Source: Methylophilus sp. 14
Lineage (GTDB): Bacteria > Pseudomonadota > Gammaproteobacteria > Burkholderiales > Methylophilaceae
Direction of reading: 5' to 3'
NCBI RefSeq assembly: GCF_015354345.1
Contig: NZ_JADKYS010000002.1
Coordinates: 434,001 to 498,000, forward strand
Length of the DNA stretch: 64,000 bases
In this document: piece after piece, positions 36,113-44,055 of the stretch
Layout of the letters: every line of letters starts with the position of its first letter
How positions within the stretch are numbered: the stretch's first letter is position 1
The notes under the pieces: model-generated
Databases searched by the model: none
Seen by the model: the letters and a program-made list of their open reading frames with translations, nothing else
What the model was told of the DNA's origin: nothing
Program-made: the position numbers and the translations under genes

Positions 36113-37495
36113 ATGAAATCACTTAGTTTACAGATTAAACTGCATCTCATTATAAGCCTGTTGCTGATTGGGCTCTTGCTGTCTTGGGCTGGGTCTGTGA
36201 TTAAGAATGCGCGTGAGGATGTCCTCGCAGAAGTGGAGTCAACGACCAATTTAGTGATCCATTTACTAGACGCGGAAGTTGTTCATTATATGACTGACTA
36301 TGGCTGGTTGAATCGTGGTGCAGATGGTAAGACGAATATCTTCCGGTTGGAAGAACTGACGGATATCCGACATTTGCAAGTGGACTTTTTTGATGTTAAC
36401 GGTCATTTGCGCGAGTCAAATCATGCTGCGAGATTACAGTCTGATGAGGATCAGCCGCCCAAATGGTTCGTGCAACTACTTGATATATCAAGTGTGTTAA
36501 GTGAGCCGAAACGTAAAAGTATTATTTTAAGTGGACGGTTTGTTGGCGAGTTAGTGATTACGCCAGACCCTAGTTATGAGTTGAAGGAAATATGGGAGGA
36601 TACGTCCGGCCTGCTGACGATTGCTGGAGTGTTTGGAATAAGCGTCCTTTTTTTCGTGAACTACGCTGTGCGATTCACCTTTAAGCCTGTGAAGCAGATT
36701 ATTCACGGCTTGAATCAAATTGAGCGTGGAGACTATAAGAGCCGCCTTCCCAGTTTCGAACAAATTGAGTTGAGTGAAATCAGTGAAAAATTCAACAAAA
36801 TGGCGACAACACTGGAATCAAGTATTCGTAATAATCACCATCTCACTCAGCAAATTATTCATTTGCAGGAAGAAGAGCGTAAAAAGTTAGCACGTGATCT
36901 TCATGATGAAATTGGCCAGTATTTGACGGCTGTACACATAGATGCCAGCGCAATAGTGGCAGCAAATAAATTAACCGCTGCGCGGGAAAGTGCTCAGGCG
37001 ATTTCTCAAATCACCCGGCAGATGATGTTTACTATCCAGGATTTGCTTGCCCGCCTGCGCCCGACGGTATTAGATGAGTTAGGACTAAACCTTGCCTTGG
37101 CAGAGTTGATTCATCATTGGCGTGATCGCAACCGTAATATTCTGGTAGCAAGCAATATTCCAAACCATACCATTCAGGCTGATGAATCAGTCAATGTGAC
37201 GATTTATCGCATCTTGCAAGAGTGTCTCACTAACATCAGTAAGCACGCCTCTGCTACCCAAGTAAAGATTGGCATAGAAGAGGCAGAAGGTAGCCTTTCT
37301 ATGTTCGTGGAAGACAATGGCCGCGGTTTTGATACCACTATTCAGCGACGTGGTTATGGGTTAGCAGGCATGCTGGAAAGAGTAGAGGGCTTAATGGGTA
37401 CCATGAAAATTATCAGCTTCCCTGATCAAGGTGCGAGGATAGAAGTTAATTTCAGAACAGATGAGTCTTGGAAAGGGCAAGCATCGTGGCAGTGA
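36113..37495 (+). CDS. MoxY-like sensor histidine kinase
   Basis: About 460 residues: membrane segment (HLIISLLLIGLLLSWAG), a periplasmic domain resembling the LapD/MoxY N-terminal domain, a second membrane segment (LLTIAGVFGISVLFFVNYAV), HAMP-like linker (FKPVKQIIHGLNQIERGDY), phospho-acceptor His in RDLHDEIGQYLTA and an ATPase domain (VEDNGRGFD, GYGLAGMLERV). MoxYX controls methanol dehydrogenase in Paracoccus (family knowledge). The ATG at 36113 lacks a clear ribosome binding site. The regulator gene overlaps its 3' end. Confidence 0.88.
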   Translation: MKSLSLQIKLHLIISLLLIGLLLSWAGSVIKNAREDVLAEVESTTNLVIHLLDAEVVHYMTDYGWLNRGADGKTNIFRLEELTDIRHLQVDFFDVNGHLRESNHAARLQSDEDQPPKWFVQLLDISSVLSEPKRKSIILSGRFVGELVITPDPSYELKEIWEDTSGLLTIAGVFGISVLFFVNYAVRFTFKPVKQIIHGLNQIERGDYKSRLPSFEQIELSEISEKFNKMATTLESSIRNNHHLTQQIIHLQEEERKKLARDLHDEIGQYLTAVHIDASAIVAANKLTAARESAQAISQITRQMMFTIQDLLARLRPTVLDELGLNLALAELIHHWRDRNRNILVASNIPNHTIQADESVNVTIYRILQECLTNISKHASATQVKIGIEEAEGSLSMFVEDNGRGFDTTIQRRGYGLAGMLERVEGLMGTMKIISFPDQGARIEVNFRTDESWKGQASWQ

Positions 37496-38124
37496 GGGTC
37501 ATACTGGTAGATGATCATACCGTGGTCCGTTCAGGCTTGAGACGGTTGCTGGAAACACATAAATCCATAGAGATTGTCGCTGAAGCCGGCACGGGTGAGG
37601 CAGCCTATCAGGCCTATGGGGAAATTTTGCCAGATATTGTGCTAATGGATATTTCAATGCCAGGCATGGGTGGGCTGGAGGCGGCAAAACGCATTTTGCA
37701 GCGCTACCCCAAAGCCAAGATCATCATTTTTTCTATGCATGAAGCGGTCTCATTTGCAGCCCAAGCCCTGAAGGCTGGGGTCAAGGGATACATCACTAAA
37801 ACAGGTGTGGCAGAAGACTTACTCCAGGCTGTCCTCGATGTTTCTAATGGCCATACTTTTATCAGTCAGGATGTGGCCCAAAAAGTAGCATTGCAAACAT
37901 TGATAGGGGAGAGTAATCCCTTGCACCAATTGACATCACGCGAGTTTGAGGTTTTTCGTCTGCTCGCTGAAGGTAAGCGGGTTGAGGAAGTGTCGGATAT
38001 GCTGAAAATTAGCCAGAAAACAGTCGCAAACTACTACACGATGATCAAACAGAAATTATCGGTAAATAGTCCCGTAGAAATGGTAAGGCTAGCCATGAAA
38101 CACGGTTTGATTGATACAGAATAG
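37486..38124 (+). CDS. MoxX-like NarL-type response regulator
   Basis: Receiver domain with phospho-acceptor Asp in VLMDISMPGMGG and LuxR-type helix-turn-helix (LTSREFEVFRLLAEGKR then ISQKTVANYYTMIKQKL). I start at GTG 37486, with GGAAAGGG eight nt upstream inside the kinase gene; a TTG at 37468 and GTG at 37492 are alternatives. The Sel1 gene follows after 14 nt. Probable regulator of the xox/mxa island (inference). Confidence 0.89.
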   Translation: MAVRVILVDDHTVVRSGLRRLLETHKSIEIVAEAGTGEAAYQAYGEILPDIVLMDISMPGMGGLEAAKRILQRYPKAKIIIFSMHEAVSFAAQALKAGVKGYITKTGVAEDLLQAVLDVSNGHTFISQDVAQKVALQTLIGESNPLHQLTSREFEVFRLLAEGKRVEEVSDMLKISQKTVANYYTMIKQKLSVNSPVEMVRLAMKHGLIDTE

Positions 38125-38138
38125 AAGTGGGGGGATGA

Positions 38139-38939
38139 GTGAACAAGATTTTAATTGGATTATTAAGTTTGTTTTTGGCTGGCAATGCATGGGCAGATTT
38201 TCAACAAGGTAAAGCGGCGTTTGTTGCAAGAGATTATGCCAAAGCCCTAAAAGAATTTGAGCCATTGGCAAAGGAGGGCAACGCTCAGGCGCAGCATATC
38301 CTTGGCATGATGTATGATGAAGGCCAGGGCGTGACGCAAAACTATGCCACGGCAGCGGAGTGGTACCTGAAAGCTGCCAGTCAAGGTGATCAGGATAGTA
38401 TGTACAATCTTGGTGTTATGTATGCCCAAGGCCAAGGGGTTCCTAATGATGACGTCAAATCTGCTCAGTGGTTTGAAAAAGCAGCAGAAAAAGGACATGT
38501 CATGTCACAGTTTGCTTTGGGTAGGCTTTATATTCTGGGGCGCGGAGTCAAGGCAGATGGTGAGAAAGCCAATGCATGGTTTAAGAAAGCGGCATTGCAG
38601 GGACACTATAAAGCGCAATTAGCGCTGGGTAAAAATTATCTGGACGGGAATGGAATTAAGAAAGATATTATTCAGGCAGAGCAATGGATAAGGAAGTCTG
38701 CAGAGCAGGGACATCACAAAGCGCAATTCGAATTAGGGCAGTTATATCGTGATGGTATTGCATTGCAAAAGAATGCCAAGCTCGCTTATATGTGGTTCGA
38801 CCTGGCAGCGAAACAGGATCACGTAGGTGCACAACAAGCACGGGAGCAGTTAGCAAAAACCATGAAGGCAGAAGACATTGCCTCAGCAAGACTGCTCTCT
38901 AACCAATGGAAACCCCAGAGCACCGACATTCATTCTTAA
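38139..38939 (+). CDS. Exported Sel1-repeat protein
   Basis: A 266-residue protein with a signal peptide (LIGLLSLFLAGNAWA) and about six Sel1-type TPR-like repeats (AQAQHILGMMYDEGQGVTQN, GDQDSMYNLGVMYAQGQGV, GHYKAQLALGKNYLDGNGI). Starts at GTG 38139 after GGGGGGATGA. Its place directly after the MoxX-like gene suggests it belongs to the same transcript, perhaps as a periplasmic adaptor for signalling; function unproven. A terminator follows. Confidence 0.85.
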   Translation: MNKILIGLLSLFLAGNAWADFQQGKAAFVARDYAKALKEFEPLAKEGNAQAQHILGMMYDEGQGVTQNYATAAEWYLKAASQGDQDSMYNLGVMYAQGQGVPNDDVKSAQWFEKAAEKGHVMSQFALGRLYILGRGVKADGEKANAWFKKAALQGHYKAQLALGKNYLDGNGIKKDIIQAEQWIRKSAEQGHHKAQFELGQLYRDGIALQKNAKLAYMWFDLAAKQDHVGAQQAREQLAKTMKAEDIASARLLSNQWKPQSTDIHS

Positions 38940-38968
38940 GATGCGGCTTTAAAACTACCCTCAAAAGT

Positions 38969-38994
38969 AAAAAGCACCCAATTGGGTGCTTTTT
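38969..38994. terminator. Terminator after the Sel1 gene, end of methanol island
   Basis: AAAAAGCACCC/GGGTGCTTTTT stem around AATT, T-rich end on both strands, 30 nt after the stop codon. Confidence 0.9.
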
Positions 38995-39133
38995 AGAAAT
39001 GGTCAATATGCAGTTAACCGTATGCGGTTAGGGTTTGGTTTACCCCGCCAAAAACGAGTTGCATCATTTCTGATGGTCCTAGTGGTAAATCAAGCCCTGA
39101 ATCCATATTGCAGGATGTATTTATTGTGTATAT

Positions 39134-39146
39134 GGGAATTTTTTCC
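39134..39146. promoter_or_regulatory. GGGAA-N3-TTCCC-like site in a gene-free stretch
   Basis: GGGAATTTTTTCC, 9 of 10 arm positions. It lies in the 390-nt stretch between the Sel1 terminator and the IS3 remnant, where I see no gene; possibly an orphan operator whose target was lost when the insertion element arrived. Confidence 0.35.
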
Positions 39147-39281
39147 TGCCTATATGGGAGTCGACATTTCAAGATGACGATTCAGGTAAAAGTTATTTAA
39201 GTAGTAAATGTTAAGGCACAGCTCGATATTGGTGCAGGGTCAGCAGGGCCGAGCCCCGCATCTAATCCCTGTTCTGTTCAG

Positions 39282-39640
39282 TTAAAATTTAGAATCAGAC
39301 TGCCGATGATGTTCGCGAATGAATGCGTACTTTACTGCGACACTTTTGCAAAGTACGCGGCGGCCTTTTTTAATATGTCACGCTCTTCAGTGACGCGTTT
39401 AAGTTCTTTGCGAAGACGGAGTATCTCTGCGTGATCCGCAGTCTTCGCTTGGGAAGCGTCCGAATTGGGGCCGTAGGCTTTTAGCCATGCGTACAGGCTA
39501 TGTGTTGAAACGCCCAAACGGGAGGAAACCTCTGCAACAGAGTACTGCCGTTCGTTGATCAATCTGACCACTTCTTGTTTGAATTCCTCAGTGAATCTTT
39601 TATTGCTCATTTAATACTCCTGTTAACCTCAATTATGAGG
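39282..39640 (-). mobile_element. Truncated IS3-family element (orfA plus first residues of orfB)
   Basis: An intact orfA is followed, in the -1 frame as expected for IS3-type frameshifting, by KYAFIREHHRQ, the usual start of orfB (39332 down to about 39300), then unrelated codons and a stop at 39282. The rest of orfB and the far end of the element are missing. The near end lies close to the start of the unknown gene at 39655. A CCTCA/TGAGG hairpin precedes orfA. Exact termini were not determined. Confidence 0.8.
39332..39610 (-). CDS. IS3-family transposase OrfA
   Basis: A 92-residue OrfA: helix-turn-helix (TEEFKQEVVRLINERQYSVA, VSTHSLYAWLKAYG) and a leucine-zipper-like C-terminal helix (ILRLRKELKRVTEERDILKK) ending AAAYFAKVSQ, typical for the IS3 group. 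Alone it cannot transpose, since the catalytic OrfB is missing. Confidence 0.92.
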   Translation of the reverse strand: MSNKRFTEEFKQEVVRLINERQYSVAEVSSRLGVSTHSLYAWLKAYGPNSDASQAKTADHAEILRLRKELKRVTEERDILKKAAAYFAKVSQ

Positions 39641-39654
39641 CTAAAAAGTATCTA

Positions 39655-40626
39655 ATGCAGCCGGGGCGATTCAATATACCACTCAGAAAAATGTTGGATT
39701 TAGGATTGTCTAAGATTAAATTAACCTCCCAGGTATTAGAGAAATGGCTAGGGATAAAGGCTAATACGATTAGAAAGCATGTAAGTAATCATGAGTTGGG
39801 CCCTCAGGCATATTATTGGAAACTCATGTTCACACCGTACAAAGGTGACTCTTCTTTCCCTCATCAAGGCGCTTTGATTGCGACCTCAGTAGCACAACTT
39901 CCTGGATTTTTAAGTGCTAATTTTTCTCTTGGCTTTCAATGTGTATTCGATGTGCTACACGATATGGTTTCGGATATATCAACTCAAGACATTTTACTGA
40001 AAAATGGATTAACCATGGAGGCTTTTCAACTGATTCAGATAAGTCTTGCAAACACCCTGAGTAAATACAAATTTGCTAGTGAGTTGGAAATTGATTACCA
40101 CGACAACTTAACGATGGTTGATTTGAAAGAACTGAAATTGTTTGGCTTTGATTTCGAACAGGTTCGACAAAATAAGTACCTACCAATCTATCAGTATTTT
40201 CTAAAACTAAAGCCTAATCAAGCATGGGAGCAATTGGATGGTTGCAAGGCATGGGCTATTCTTAAAGGTGAACGGAAAACCCCATATTTAAGTCTTGAAA
40301 AAATCAAATATCTAGACCAGTTTTTTAGATTATTGAAGTCTGCCCGACTGAACATCTCAAACATAGCTATTTTATATGGGCCCAAAGCGTATCAAGAAGA
40401 GCTACATTTACGTGTTGGTGAGGTATTCATTTCATCTTTTGGAAGAAGGCCGTATTTCTTTGAGGTAAAGAATCACCGAAGTCATCCAAAAATTTACATG
40501 TCGTTATGCAATAAAGAATTGATGCCAGACAAAGTGGCATACGGCAGCGCAACGAGTATGGCAGGATTTAACGCAATTTTTCTTGCGGCCTTAATATGGA
40601 TCGGATGTGTGACATGCAATCCATAA
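39655..40626 (+). CDS. Unrecognised protein, first gene of a two-gene module
   Basis: A 323-residue protein I cannot assign. The N-terminal 45 residues look like a helix-turn-helix (LTSQVLEKWLGIKANTIRKH). The middle is mixed alpha/beta, and the C-terminus has a hydrophobic segment (AGFNAIFLAALIWIGCVTC). The gene begins right where the truncated IS3 element ends and has no ribosome binding site at the ATG 39655 or the next ATG at 39691, so its 5' end may have been replaced by the insertion. The next gene overlaps its end by 31 nt. Base composition looks more AT-rich than the methylotrophy genes. Confidence 0.6.
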   Translation: MQPGRFNIPLRKMLDLGLSKIKLTSQVLEKWLGIKANTIRKHVSNHELGPQAYYWKLMFTPYKGDSSFPHQGALIATSVAQLPGFLSANFSLGFQCVFDVLHDMVSDISTQDILLKNGLTMEAFQLIQISLANTLSKYKFASELEIDYHDNLTMVDLKELKLFGFDFEQVRQNKYLPIYQYFLKLKPNQAWEQLDGCKAWAILKGERKTPYLSLEKIKYLDQFFRLLKSARLNISNIAILYGPKAYQEELHLRVGEVFISSFGRRPYFFEVKNHRSHPKIYMSLCNKELMPDKVAYGSATSMAGFNAIFLAALIWIGCVTCNP

Positions 40627-41363
40627 TATTAGTGACTTGTCCTATTCTTCCAGTTGATTCAGAGTTTTCAATAGAAAAAATGCTCCTCCGCAGTAATCAA
40701 GCTATGAAAGAGTTAAGAGCGAAGGTTCCTTGTTTAACACAACGATATTTTCAACTTGTATATGATTTTAAAATCTCAAAAGAGTGGTTAGCAATCGTGG
40801 TAAAAGCCATTGATGTACAAATCAATTTAGAGCTAGGTGATTCGAAACCAACATTGACTGAATTCAAAAGAAATGTCAGATCTGAAATTGCAAGTCTTCA
40901 AACTCGACTAAATTTCATAGTTCTACAAGAGCTTACTGAGGACGTATTTGAGGCTTCTGTAAAAATGACTCTTACTCCAGAAGATGAGTTGAGAGCCTAT
41001 CTGAAGAAAAAATCAGGTAAAGAAGATCTATACGAGTTTGATGGGCAAAGGCAATTAGTTTTTAATCCGGAGTCTAAGGAGAATAAATCAAATGACCCTC
41101 CTAGAAAAATTCAATGCGTCATAAGAGATAAGCTTCGGTTTCATGCAGTAATTACTCAAGTACGCGATCCGAGTGAGCTAACTCCAATAAAGCCTAATAA
41201 AGCTTTTAAATTGAATGTTGAAGACTTTATGATTAACGATGCTTTTCACATTCATATTGGACCCTACATGCGCTTTGCATCCATAATTCAGCTTGAGGTA
41301 AAGCCAATTCGGAATGCAGCTACTAACGATATCAAAGAATATCTACTGGTTGATTACAATTGA
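40596..41363 (+). CDS. Unrecognised protein, second gene of the module
   Basis: A 255-residue soluble protein of no family I recognise, charged and mixed alpha/beta, with a lysine-rich middle (LRAYLKKKSGKEDLYEFDGQ). The start could be 40596 or the ATG at 40614, which has GGAT at suitable spacing. Overlap with the upstream gene implies co-translation and a joint function. A terminator-like hairpin follows at 41456. Confidence 0.6.
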   Translation: MDRMCDMQSIILVTCPILPVDSEFSIEKMLLRSNQAMKELRAKVPCLTQRYFQLVYDFKISKEWLAIVVKAIDVQINLELGDSKPTLTEFKRNVRSEIASLQTRLNFIVLQELTEDVFEASVKMTLTPEDELRAYLKKKSGKEDLYEFDGQRQLVFNPESKENKSNDPPRKIQCVIRDKLRFHAVITQVRDPSELTPIKPNKAFKLNVEDFMINDAFHIHIGPYMRFASIIQLEVKPIRNAATNDIKEYLLVDYN

Positions 41364-41455
41364 GCGATTCATTTTTACCAACTATCGATCAGTCAGAGTG
41401 CCGGACTCATAATTCGTTGGTGCTGTGTTCTACTCACAGATGGGCAACCAATAAA

Positions 41456-41489
41456 ATAAAAGGGTTACGTAAATTCGCAACCCTTTTAT
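41456..41489. terminator. Bidirectional hairpin after the unknown module
   Basis: ATAAAAGGGTT/AACCCTTTTAT 11-bp stem with a 12-nt loop, between a plus-strand and a minus-strand gene end. Confidence 0.75.
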
Positions 41490-41557
41490 GTCTAGTAACC
41501 GCATAGTAGCCGCGGGTGAAATCAAATATATATAAGATTTTCGTAACCAAGACAATT

Positions 41558-42367
41558 TCATTTATTGGGCTCTATAGACATTAAGACTTCACGAATGGCT
41601 GAGGCAACAGATTCAGGTTCTTCTAAAGGAATCGCATGACCGCTATCAACCCAAACTTGCTTGCTTCCAGGATAAAGCCTCATAAAATCCTTACGCTTAT
41701 CGTTCGCATAATCTGCCAATTCAGACTTATTTTTCATTGGTTGTGATGCACTCAATATGATGACTGGCTTTTCGGTGAAAGAAGGCAGGCTTAAAACAGC
41801 CTCTCCTGTTTGATTGATATATTCCATTTCGTCTTTCTCCACTTTCGATGTCCATAGGCTAAATGCCACCTTGAACCATGAAGGCCAATTATCTGGCGCT
41901 CCTTTACCTTTGAATTGTTCCGGATGGGTGGAGTCGACAAGTATTAGTGCACTGACTTGATTGGGGTATCGCCGAGCGAAAAGCTGCATATAAAGCCCGC
42001 CAAGTGAGTGCCCAACCAGCAAATAAGGGGGATTTAAACCTTTGCTTTGGAGTAATGACCGCAACTCATCAACCACATGAGTACCATCCCGAGGTGTTGA
42101 AACCTCATCGCTCCTACCGTAGCCTGGTCGGTTATATAAGAATGTCGTGGTATCACTTGATATCTTTGGGATTACCTTATTCCAATATTCCATCCTACCG
42201 CCCAAGCCATTCTCAAAAACGATAGGTATCGTGTCATGCTTAGTCAAGGCGAACTCGACGTTTCGATCTCGTATTTTTTCAGTCGTAGTATTGGGTAAGG
42301 ATGCGCATCCTGATACTAAAGTCGCTAATAAAATCCCTAGGAGTGTTGAAAATGACCGTACATTCAT
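41558..42367 (-). CDS. Alpha/beta hydrolase, probable lipoprotein
   Basis: About 269 residues with a signal ending in a lipobox (LLATLVSGCAS), so probably membrane-anchored by lipid. Alpha/beta hydrolase features: ENGLGGRMEYW, YNRPGYGRSD, nucleophile elbow GHSLGG, and catalytic His in VWVDSGHAIPLEEPE. The ATG at 42367 begins the lipoprotein signal; the upstream frame to 42406 is unlikely. Substrate unknown. Stands alone. Confidence 0.85.
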   Translation of the reverse strand: MNVRSFSTLLGILLATLVSGCASLPNTTTEKIRDRNVEFALTKHDTIPIVFENGLGGRMEYWNKVIPKISSDTTTFLYNRPGYGRSDEVSTPRDGTHVVDELRSLLQSKGLNPPYLLVGHSLGGLYMQLFARRYPNQVSALILVDSTHPEQFKGKGAPDNWPSWFKVAFSLWTSKVEKDEMEYINQTGEAVLSLPSFTEKPVIILSASQPMKNKSELADYANDKRKDFMRLYPGSKQVWVDSGHAIPLEEPESVASAIREVLMSIEPNK

Positions 42368-42638
42368 TTTTGTATCTCGTTGTGAAAATTGTGTTAACTC
42401 AACCACACTAAATGATGAAGATAAGCTCTTAAATGTGCTCTGTTATAAAACGGCCTGCTAGCTAAATACCTTGTGAGTTCACTATGCACTTTGGTTCCAA
42501 AGCATAGGGGGACTTTTCTTAGATATAAAAACTTACATGGCTGTAGCTCATAGTCTTGATAGCACCTTATAGATGCTGCTTCATTCAATCCCTTTATAGA
42601 GCTACGCACCTAGTCTTTAGTATTATTAAGTACTTTGG

Positions 42639-43217
42639 TTAATTCCTACATTTCCGACCTCTCAGCGCAAGAGTCATTAGGCCCATCACAATTAACCCAT
42701 ATGTCGATGGCTCTGGGACGGCACTTACTTCATAGGTGAGGTTGTCTATAGCCATGCCCTCAGCGCCTCCTCTAAGTACAATCCTGTCCACTAGGCCATG
42801 ATAGTCAGAGTTTAGCCATACGAGCCCGTTGCCCGATTGGGGGTCTTGAATGGAGTGTACTGAAATACCTTTGTAGAAAAGTTCGATACTAACAATCGGG
42901 TCACTTGCACCGTAGGATTTATAATATGTGCCTTGAAAAACGACAGGAGCATTGTCGAAGGTTAACTCGCCACCATTCCCATAAAATAGGTTGGCGCCTA
43001 TCCCTTCATTCAGGCCATCGGCATATCCATAGACGGCACCTGCTGACTGCCAGCCTGAAATACCGCCATACCCGTCGCTCAACTGAGCGGTGCCATACAA
43101 AGGGGAGTCTGTTTGTTGGACGTCTACATCTTCAAACGTGAGTACAGTCGCAAATGCCGGGGTGGCCATTGCCAGAGATAGAGTACTTGTGAAAGCAAGC
43201 TGCTTGAGGTTTATCAT
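42639..43217 (-). CDS. PEP-CTERM sorted exported protein
   Basis: A 192-residue protein with a signal peptide (TSTLSLAMATPAFATV), a beta-rich body (TFEDVDVQQTDSPLYGTAQL, IVLRGGAEGMAIDNLTYEV) and a C-terminal PEP-CTERM tail (VPEPSTYGLIVMGLMTLAL then RGRKCRN). Such proteins are processed by an exosortase and often linked to extracellular matrix. AGGAG precedes the ATG at 43217. Confidence 0.9.
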   Translation of the reverse strand: MINLKQLAFTSTLSLAMATPAFATVLTFEDVDVQQTDSPLYGTAQLSDGYGGISGWQSAGAVYGYADGLNEGIGANLFYGNGGELTFDNAPVVFQGTYYKSYGASDPIVSIELFYKGISVHSIQDPQSGNGLVWLNSDYHGLVDRIVLRGGAEGMAIDNLTYEVSAVPEPSTYGLIVMGLMTLALRGRKCRN

Positions 43218-43344
43218 GGAGAACTCCTGATTTAGTGGTTAATAAATATTGCTGTGCGCGTAAACTGTTTGCGTGAATTTTTTACTTCTGGAAGCCAGGC
43301 ACTCTTCTCATGACTAGCTTCCACCATATACATTTTGACTATGA

Positions 43345-44055
43345 TCATATAGCGTCTTTCAAACGGCTTTTATCGTCAAAGGGTTTGCCTAAAAGACATT
43401 TTTTTAGTTCTTCGCGAGCTTTGGTTCCAGAATGCCAAGCAATATCTGCAATAGATTTATTCTGATAAATCAGTTCAAAGCTCCATTTGTCCTCCATGAC
43501 TGTCATCAAATCATCCATACTGGGTACTGCAAAGGCAATCATAGGTAATGCTGTTTTACCTACAGTCATATAGAAGGCGTTGAGTGTGGTGGGCATTTCG
43601 TTACCCTGCTTGAGCGTAATGAGTACTTTTTGCCCGGCATTTAACCTAGGAAAGACGTGATCTTCTGATAACGGGGTAAAAGCAAGCAGGGCACCACGAT
43701 AATCTCCGCCCGGCCCAAACAAGGTGATGGCGACGCCTTCCTTGAATCCATCTACACCGTGATCGCGCACTTCACGTTTGGCACGCATAAAGGTTGCGGT
43801 ACAGTACTCGCCTGGTTTTGCCGTTGAATTTGCCTGCATGAACTCCCACCATCCCGCGACGAGCTTTTCCCTAAATTGCTCTGCATCTTCTTTGTTGCCT
43901 TTGAGGATCGCTTTAGCATTGATCTCTTTTTTTGTTTGATCCATGACTGAGCCAAGTACATCGAATGTGTCTTTTTGCACATTTGATCCCGCGTGTACGG
44001 GCATGGTCAACAAGGTGCTGACTAATCCAGCGCCTGTCAGTAGATTTTTAATCAT
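43345..44055 (-). CDS. Exported hypothetical protein, last gene of five-gene operon
   Basis: About 236 residues with signal (LLTGAGLVSTLLTMPVHAG). Body has YCTATFMRAKREVRDHGVDG and FKEGVAITLFGPGGDYRGAL. No family recognised. The ATG at 44055 is preceded by AGGGAAACC and overlaps the end of the upstream gene by 4 nt, so it is coupled to it. Confidence 0.72.
   Translation of the reverse strand: MIKNLLTGAGLVSTLLTMPVHAGSNVQKDTFDVLGSVMDQTKKEINAKAILKGNKEDAEQFREKLVAGWWEFMQANSTAKPGEYCTATFMRAKREVRDHGVDGFKEGVAITLFGPGGDYRGALLAFTPLSEDHVFPRLNAGQKVLITLKQGNEMPTTLNAFYMTVGKTALPMIAFAVPSMDDLMTVMEDKWSFELIYQNKSIADIAWHSGTKAREELKKCLLGKPFDDKSRLKDAI

Noticed and set aside
42394-42609. Minus-strand frame of 71 codons between hydrolase and PEP-CTERM genes
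   Set aside because: No ribosome binding site and no recognisable pattern; overlaps the probable promoter of the hydrolase gene.
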